Shown: in pieces, positions 6,111 to 10,022 of the stretch
Layout of the letters: each line of letters starts with the position of its first letter
Numbering within the stretch: position 1 is the first letter of the stretch
Assembly (NCBI GenBank): GCA_031278025.1
Contig: JAITLF010000248.1
Span: 1 to 10,022, forward strand
DNA from: Treponema sp.
GTDB lineage: Bacteria; Spirochaetota; Spirochaetia; Treponematales; Breznakiellaceae
DNA: 10,022 bases
Direction: 5' to 3'
Made by a program: the position numbers and the translations under genes
The notes under the pieces: model-generated
Seen by the model: only the letters and a program-made list of their open reading frames with translations
The model's database searches: none
Told to the model about the DNA's origin: nothing

Positions 6111-7928
6111 TCATAACCGGGCGCCTATGCCGCAAATAACCTGAAGGTCCGTAACCGCGGTATGGATGCGGTACATACTATCCTCCCCCTGCCCGGTCTC
6201 GGAAATCATGAGCTTGTTTTTTTTGACCATGAAGTCCGCGCCGGCCCAGGCCGAAATCGTGAAGACGCCAATCTTTTTCGCCAGGGTATACGATGCCCGC
6301 AGCGAAACGCCGCAGGAAAGCTCGTGTTCGCCGCTGCTTCCCGACGGCGTGAAACCCTCGATGTTGGCAAGAGCGCCGTTGTCTCCGTCCCGGTTATGGG
6401 AAACAAAGGGGTTCATCCTTCCGTGGATCATGCCTGAGAAACCGGCGGAAACCACGGCGCCGCCTGAGAACCGGTACCGGGAATCAAGAAGCAGGACCAG
6501 GGCGTCGCCCCCGTAGGGGCAGCCGGTGTAATCAAAGACCAGGTTGTCCTGGGAACCGTTTACTCTTACCGGGAGGGCGGTCAGGAAGTCTACCTGGTCC
6601 CGGCGGTAGAGGAGGGGGGAAGTGCAGGCGACTTCAAGGGACAGGGTGAGGAGGCCGGGGCCGGCAAAGCGGGTATGCTCCAGGCCGCCCAGTATGCCCC
6701 AGGAGGCGGGTTCGCCCGCGTCTTCCCAGAAGGCCCTCACCTGGTCTATGACGGCTTCGGTATAAAACCGCCAGCCTGAGGCCGGGGCGTAATCCAGTTC
6801 CAGTTGGGCAATGGCGTTAAAATGAGAACGGTCGTACCAGTTATGGTAGATAAAGGCAGGGTTAGCGTTGGCGGGGCTGAAACCTGCCGGATGAACCATG
6901 ATGTTTTCCGAAACCGCGAAGACCAGGGCGGGGAGGAGGCGGAATTCGAGCCGGTGGGCCATAAGGAACTTGAAGCCGCCTGTCCCGCCGGATCCGGGCA
7001 GGGCGTAGAAGACGTTGAGCCACTGGTATTTGAAATTGTCCGTAAACGCCGAAAATTGCAGGTATTCGTCGTAGTCCCGGTGATCGTCGAAAACAAAATT
7101 TCCCGTGCGGCCCGGTCCCCATTTGATGCGCTCCCGGGCTATGCTGAGGTTCCAGCGGTTCCCCCCCACGGTAAGGTTGGCCCGCTTGGGCCAGTCAAAA
7201 TCGAATTCATCAAAGCCCGCCGTTACGTTGGTGATGAAGGGGCTGCTGTAGGCCCAGGACCGGGCGGGGAAGGCGTAGCTTTCGCCTCCCGCGTCAGGCG
7301 GCGGGATAACCGCCCCGATGCCGGAGATGAGGTCTGCGGTATCCCGCCTCAGGTCCCGCTCGTTGAACCGATTCCTGCCGTACCGGAGATCGCAGGTTAC
7401 GTAAAACCAGGAAGCTGCGCGCAGTTCAAGGGCGAGCGAAAGGAGCGGCTTTCTTTCCTCGTAGCCGTAACGCCAGTCTTCTTCACGGACAAAGTCCCGG
7501 CTGTTGGTATGGGCGCAGGCTTCCAGGGCCGCGTCCAGGTGAAGGTTTAGTGCGGCCAGGTTGTCCAGGGTGAAGGTGAAGGGAGCGGATATTTCGGCGT
7601 CAATGCGGTCGTAGAGGTCTTGAACGCGGGAATCCGCCGCGGCTATCCCGCCGAAGGAGGCATGGCCGAGCCTTTGCAGCATCCCGGCGGCTTCAGCGTT
7701 GGTCCAGGGCCGGGCGGCGGAGGGGGCGGCCAGGCCGCAGAGGGCAAAAAGCGCATCCATCTTATCATAAAGCGGGGAAGACAGGGGAATGACTTGCTGG
7801 GTCTGGGAAAAGACGGCGGCGGATGGCAGGAAGAGCAGGAGAATCCCGGCGGTAAGGGCGGTTATCCCGTGGAGGGGAACAAAGCCGGACACCTGAAAGA
7901 TACGCCGGGACCGCGTTTCGGCTTTCAT
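6111..7928 (-). CDS. Exported Wzi-like outer-membrane beta-barrel protein
   Basis: This 605-aa protein has a long N-terminal region ending in a signal peptide: a hydrophobic core at about 22-40 (ITALTAGILLLFLPSAAVFS), with cleavage near 41-42. A short helical segment follows (SPLYDKMDALFALCGL, then RPWTNAEAAGMLQRLG, about 51-88), resembling the start of Wzi-type proteins. The rest is rich in alternating hydrophobic and aromatic strands typical of an outer-membrane barrel. The motif RERIKWGPGRTGNFVF (about 265-280) resembles the WGPG segment of capsule-assembly Wzi proteins. Wzi binds capsule polysaccharide at the cell surface in Klebsiella and E. coli; here the ligand is unknown and may be another surface glycan. 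The frame is open upstream to 8054, but the ATG at 7928 is the only start giving an export signal. It has just GGAAGA before it and no clear Shine-Dalgarno. The gene ends 315 bp before the efflux operon, so it may or may not be co-transcribed with it. Confidence 0.65.
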   Translation of the reverse strand: MKAETRSRRIFQVSGFVPLHGITALTAGILLLFLPSAAVFSQTQQVIPLSSPLYDKMDALFALCGLAAPSAARPWTNAEAAGMLQRLGHASFGGIAAADSRVQDLYDRIDAEISAPFTFTLDNLAALNLHLDAALEACAHTNSRDFVREEDWRYGYEERKPLLSLALELRAASWFYVTCDLRYGRNRFNERDLRRDTADLISGIGAVIPPPDAGGESYAFPARSWAYSSPFITNVTAGFDEFDFDWPKRANLTVGGNRWNLSIARERIKWGPGRTGNFVFDDHRDYDEYLQFSAFTDNFKYQWLNVFYALPGSGGTGGFKFLMAHRLEFRLLPALVFAVSENIMVHPAGFSPANANPAFIYHNWYDRSHFNAIAQLELDYAPASGWRFYTEAVIDQVRAFWEDAGEPASWGILGGLEHTRFAGPGLLTLSLEVACTSPLLYRRDQVDFLTALPVRVNGSQDNLVFDYTGCPYGGDALVLLLDSRYRFSGGAVVSAGFSGMIHGRMNPFVSHNRDGDNGALANIEGFTPSGSSGEHELSCGVSLRASYTLAKKIGVFTISAWAGADFMVKKNKLMISETGQGEDSMYRIHTAVTDLQVICGIGARL

Positions 7929-7934
7929 TCTTCC

Positions 7935-7940
7935 ATTATA
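7935..7940 (-). promoter_or_regulatory. Consensus -10 box directly before the Wzi-like gene
   Basis: TATAAT on the minus strand lies six bases before the ATG at 7928. Transcription would then start at about the A of the ATG, giving a leaderless mRNA, which fits the absence of a good ribosome site. No recognisable -35 hexamer lies 16-18 bases upstream (TCCCAC region), so this is tentative. Confidence 0.3.
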
Positions 7941-7956
7941 CCCGAATCCCGGCGCT

Positions 7957-8016
7957 TGTGGGACGCCGCATAATTTTACGCGGCTGGAGGCCCGCAGTCC
8001 CACAGTCCCGCGGGAC
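7957..8016. promoter_or_regulatory. Inverted-repeat cluster in the divergent intergenic region
   Basis: TGTGGGAC (7957-7964) pairs with GTCCCACA (7997-8004). Inside it GCCGC (7965-7969) pairs with GCGGC (7980-7984) around an AT-rich 10-base loop. Immediately to the right, GTCCCGCGGGAC (8005-8016) is a perfect 12-bp palindrome. The cluster lies between the divergent Wzi-like and MFS genes and could hold operators for either, or a structured 5' leader of the MFS mRNA. I see no convincing plus-strand promoter in 8017-8089. Confidence 0.4.
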
Positions 8017-8089
8017 GGTTTCATTCCAACCGCATGGTACTGGCGGAAAAACACCGGATTGGGTAGGGTAAAAGCAAACAGGAGGCGCC

Positions 8090-9328
8090 ATGTCCACTAA
8101 AAATCCCCCCCGGATGCGCTGGATTTTACTCATCGTCATTACCTATGGAACCATGCTGATCTTCGGGCTTGTGGAGAACATCAAGGGGGTTGCCTATCCC
8201 CTCATTAAAACCGAATTCGGCGCTTCCTATGGACAGCAGGGGGGATTCGTCGCCCTTCTTTCCTCCAGCTATGTGTTCTTTTGCCTTATAGCCGGCATCT
8301 TTTTGGGACACTTTGGCGTTAAGCGGTCGCTGCTTTCGGGGTTTTTATGCTGCATGTTTGGAGCGCTGCTGATCTCCGTCATGCCTGGTTTCGTAACCAT
8401 CGGAGCGGCTCTGTTCCTGGTTTACGCGGCCTTTGGGTTCTTCGAGGTAGGGGTAAACGCCCTGGCCACCCAGGTCTTTACCTCCAGGGCGGCCCTGCTC
8501 ATGAGCCTGCTTCATTTCTTCTACGGCGCCGGGGCTGTCATAGGGCCTAAGGCCGCAGGGTTCCTCATCAATGCGGCGGGTTTCAGTTGGCGGCACATAT
8601 ACCTTTTTACCCTGCCTTTGGTTCTGGCGCTTTTCATCCCCGCCCTGCTGACCCGGTTTCCCTCATGCGCGGGGGAAAGCGCCCCCGCTGTCCGGGAGGC
8701 GGTCCGGGAGGCGGGGACGGTAAAGCCCCTCTCCTTTCTGGGGGCTCTCAAGCTTCCCCTGGTATGGGTTTTTTCGGTTATGATGGGCCTTATGGAGGTC
8801 GTGGAATTCAGTTCCGCCAACTGGGGCGGCCTCTATTTCCAGGATGTCTACGGCCTGGACCCCCGCACCGACGGCGCCGCCTTTATTTCCAACTTTTACA
8901 TCCTCTTTACGATTTCCCGCCTGGTGAGCGGTTTTGCCATTGAGAAGATAGGCTATATGCGGAGCCTTTTCATCGCGGGTTTCGCCACGGTATTCATCTA
9001 TGCCCTGGGCTTTGGATTGGGAGACCGGGGGATATGGGCGCTCCCGGCCCTGGGCTTCTTCATCGCCGTCATGTGGCCCACGGTCATGGCGCTGGCCATG
9101 AACTTTTTCGGCAAACAGGCCCCGGTGATAACCAGTGCTATCATCGTCCTTTCCGGGGCGATAAACTCCGCGATACAATTCGTTATAGGCATGACCAACC
9201 GTTTCGCCGGAGCCGCCTGGGGGTTTCGTAGCTGCCTGGGGTATGCCGTAGTTTTAGTGGCGGTTCTTTTTCTCGTGAACAGCCGTATACGCCGCCGGAA
9301 ACAAGGAGCCGCAGGAAGCGGGACGTGA
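8090..9328 (+). CDS. MFS transporter, fucose:H+ symporter-like (FHS) group
   Basis: This 412-aa inner-membrane transporter has about 12 hydrophobic segments: near 12-30, 52-72, 80-98, 103-125, 135-160, 168-188, 222-243, 263-283, 291-310, 316-337, 345-366 and 381-397. A charged central loop (about 190-218) lies between the two halves. The segment FEVGVNALATQVF (118-130) and the following LLHFFYGAGAVIGP (140-153) match the conserved N...LLH..FG.GA..GP pattern of sugar permeases in the FucP/FHS group, and polar E120, N123, E239 and N244 lie within membrane segments. The loop 2-3 motif is GHFGVKRS, lacking the usual Asp of MFS motif A. A sugar or sugar-derivative substrate is likely but not determinable. 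AGGAGG four bases before the ATG fixes the start. It is transcribed divergently from the Wzi-like gene and has no clear partner. No strong terminator follows. Confidence 0.9.
   Translation: MSTKNPPRMRWILLIVITYGTMLIFGLVENIKGVAYPLIKTEFGASYGQQGGFVALLSSSYVFFCLIAGIFLGHFGVKRSLLSGFLCCMFGALLISVMPGFVTIGAALFLVYAAFGFFEVGVNALATQVFTSRAALLMSLLHFFYGAGAVIGPKAAGFLINAAGFSWRHIYLFTLPLVLALFIPALLTRFPSCAGESAPAVREAVREAGTVKPLSFLGALKLPLVWVFSVMMGLMEVVEFSSANWGGLYFQDVYGLDPRTDGAAFISNFYILFTISRLVSGFAIEKIGYMRSLFIAGFATVFIYALGFGLGDRGIWALPALGFFIAVMWPTVMALAMNFFGKQAPVITSAIIVLSGAINSAIQFVIGMTNRFAGAAWGFRSCLGYAVVLVAVLFLVNSRIRRRKQGAAGSGT
8690..8713. repeat. 12-bp perfect tandem duplication in the MFS central loop
   Basis: GTCCGGGAGGCG occurs twice in succession (8690-8701 and 8702-8713), encoding VREA twice in the cytoplasmic loop between transmembrane segments 6 and 7. 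The unit is in frame and lies in a region that tolerates length change. Confidence 0.9.
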
Positions 9329-9371
9329 TAACCTCGGCGGCAAGTTTACCGGCACGGCAAACGGCGCATAA

Positions 9372-9602
9372 TTTCTGTCTCTATGCGACACAATTGCAGT
9401 AAAATATAAACGATTATTCTGTATAGGGTATAATCATCTCAAGGAAGATACTTTTATAGCTGTAAGTGATAAGATTTTCCGTGCCCAAGAAAAGGCTGAA
9501 TTTGAGTATGATCCACCGGGAGATACTTCTACGATCTATAAGGGCTTGGTTTCCGGGGGCGCGTGGACAAACGTTTCTCTTTACTGCCAGGAAGGACGAT
9601 GA
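9372..9602 (+). pseudogene. Start-less reading frame, probable gene remnant of unknown function
   Basis: The frame opens after TAA at 9369-9371 and stays open for 76 codons to TGA at 9600-9602. It contains no ATG and no ribosome site. The later part (EDTFIAVSDKIFRAQEK, then YKGLVSGGAWTNVSLYCQEGR) has the mixed composition of a real, probably exported or surface protein rather than of a shadow frame, and the first 100 bases are much more AT-rich than the flanking genes. It ends four bases before an IS-end-like sequence at 9607, which suggests the 3' end of a gene left after rearrangement. I recognise no family. A chance ORF cannot be excluded, and the opposite strand is also open for 63 codons. 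Confidence 0.3.
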
Positions 9603-9606
9603 CAAC

Positions 9607-9623
9607 GAGACTGTCGAATAAAT
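9607..9623 (+). repeat. IS-end-like sequence, first copy
   Basis: GAGACTGTCGAATAAAT is 15/17 identical to the sequence at 9787-9803 and in the same orientation, 180 bp away. The GAG-N-CTGTC start resembles terminal inverted repeats of transposase-bearing elements. Because the two copies are direct rather than inverted, this one may be the end of a second or older element, or an internal repeat of the same element. Confidence 0.45.
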
Positions 9624-9786
9624 CGTTTTTGGAAAGGAATATATCCCTTCCGAAGGTTTTTACCATTCGACCACCGATTTACTACCGGAAAGCCCGCTGT
9701 TCCCGCCTTTTCGCAAACCCCCCTTCCGCTCTTCCACCCTAGCCTCCGCTCTCCGCCAGTATCCCCGGTATGCATTTCCCTGTGTT
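9624..9786. other. Non-coding stretch between the two IS-end-like repeats
   Basis: No convincing gene is seen. GGAAAGG (9631-9637) can pair with CCCTTCC (9645-9651) with one mismatch, and CCTT-CCG-AAGG (9647-9656 region) is followed by TTTTT (9657-9661), a weak alternative hairpin with a U-run. From about 9690 to 9765 the plus strand is strongly pyrimidine-rich (runs such as CCCCCCTTCC). Confidence 0.4.
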
Positions 9787-9802
9787 GAGGCTGTCGATTA
9801 AA

Positions 9803-9831
9803 TATACAAAACACTAATAGTGTGGTATACT
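9803..9831 (+). promoter_or_regulatory. Putative transposase promoter with embedded palindrome
   Basis: An extended -10 (TGG-TATACT; hexamer 9826-9831) lies 17 bases after TATACA (9803-9808), a 4/6 match to the -35 consensus. Between them ACACTA-A-TAGTGT (9811-9823) is a perfect 6-bp inverted repeat that could be an operator in the spacer. Transcription would begin near 9838, only about four bases before the transposase ATG. Confidence 0.45.
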
Positions 9832-9841
9832 CTTCCCTATT

Positions 9842-10022
9842 ATGGCCCGTTATAAATACTTTGATAAATCCCAGGGGTTATTCCTGACCGGCTCCTTTGA
9901 GGAACAGCTCATACCCGGCTCCTTTGAGCATACCGTGAACTACCTCATCGACCAACTGGACCTGAGCGTCTTCGACGCCGCCTTCCATAACGACCACAAG
10001 GGCGCTCCCGCCTATTCCCCCC
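9842..10022 (+). CDS. IS1182-type transposase, N-terminal 60 residues (partial)
   Basis: The frame starts at ATG 9842 and runs off the window without a stop. The visible protein begins MARYKYFDKSQGLFL and contains EEQLIPGSFEHTVNYLIDQ, LDLSVFDAAFHND and KGAPAYSP. This order (MARYK..., LIPGTLE/ALNYLV-like, DLS.FD..Y.ND..GAPAY.P) is typical of the N-terminal domain (DUF772 type) of IS1182-type transposases, which are usually around 450-550 residues. The DDE catalytic residues lie beyond the edge, so activity cannot be judged. No Shine-Dalgarno is present before the ATG (TCTTCCCTATT), in keeping with a near-leaderless transcript or with weak expression, which is common for transposases. Confidence 0.82.
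   Translation, partial: MARYKYFDKSQGLFLTGSFEEQLIPGSFEHTVNYLIDQLDLSVFDAAFHNDHKGAPAYSP

Larger units (their letters stand above)
9787..10022 (+). mobile_element. Left part of an IS1182-type insertion sequence (cut by window edge)
   Basis: The likely left end is GAGGCTGTCGATTAAAT (9787-9803), followed by a promoter and the transposase start within 55 bases, which is the compact layout of an IS end. The right end lies outside the window, so the terminal inverted repeat and target duplication cannot be confirmed. If the real end is instead the related copy at 9607, the element has a 235-bp leader. Confidence 0.6.

Noticed and set aside
6804..7550. 248-codon plus-strand ORF opposite the Wzi-like gene
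   Set aside because: Antisense shadow of a convincing exported protein; no domain signature and no good ribosome site.
7929..8054. 42-residue N-terminal extension of the Wzi-like protein
   Set aside because: It crosses the palindromic intergenic region and would bury the signal peptide; the ATG at 7928 gives a proper export signal.
9329..9368. Intrinsic terminator after the MFS gene
   Set aside because: GGCAAGTTTACC can fold only with mismatches and no U-tract follows.
9429..9434. TATAAT as a promoter for the remnant frame
   Set aside because: No -35-like hexamer lies 16-18 bases upstream and no start codon or ribosome site follows in that frame.
9581..9814. 77-codon minus-strand ORF across the IS-end region
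   Set aside because: It has a low-complexity basic composition, spans both IS-end-like repeats and has no recognisable domain.

Overview
This window looks like a GC-rich spirochete chromosome, most likely a Treponema-like (possibly termite-gut) species. That assignment is an inference from gene character: an RND efflux operon whose adaptor lacks the alpha-helical hairpin, as known for Borrelia BesA, next to a Wzi-like outer-membrane barrel. No rRNA or other taxonomic marker is present.

Layout from left to right. Positions 1-245 hold a tandem array of 21-bp units (ACCGGTTATAAAACTTTT core). It lies downstream of the 3' end of a minus-strand tripartite efflux operon. In order of transcription (right to left) the operon encodes a TolC-type outer-membrane channel (5795-4470), a HlyD/AcrA-type periplasmic adaptor (4470-3412) and an HAE-type RND permease (3399-286). 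The genes overlap by 1 base or are separated by 12 bases, so they almost certainly form one transcript and one pump. The 315-bp leader in front of the operon carries repeated half-sites, a hairpin and a possible 20-codon leader ORF that overlaps the channel gene start. No regulator gene is present.

Upstream of the leader, also on the minus strand, is a 605-aa exported beta-barrel-like protein resembling the Wzi capsule-assembly family (7928-6111). Divergent from it, across a 161-bp structured intergenic region, is a 412-aa major facilitator transporter with features of the fucose:H+ symporter-like group (8090-9328).

The right end is an accessory region. After the MFS gene comes an AT-richer stretch with an unidentified start-less reading frame, probably a gene remnant. 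Two similar 17-bp sequences in the same orientation (9607 and 9787) follow, resembling insertion-sequence ends. Last is the 5' part of an IS1182-type transposase cut off by the window edge.

Most of the window is conventional. The items most worth a second look are the 21-bp repeat array (which can be read as heptapeptides in one frame), the hairpin-less adaptor, the efflux leader region and the duplicated IS-end-like sequences. I do not see convincing evidence for a wholly new biological system.
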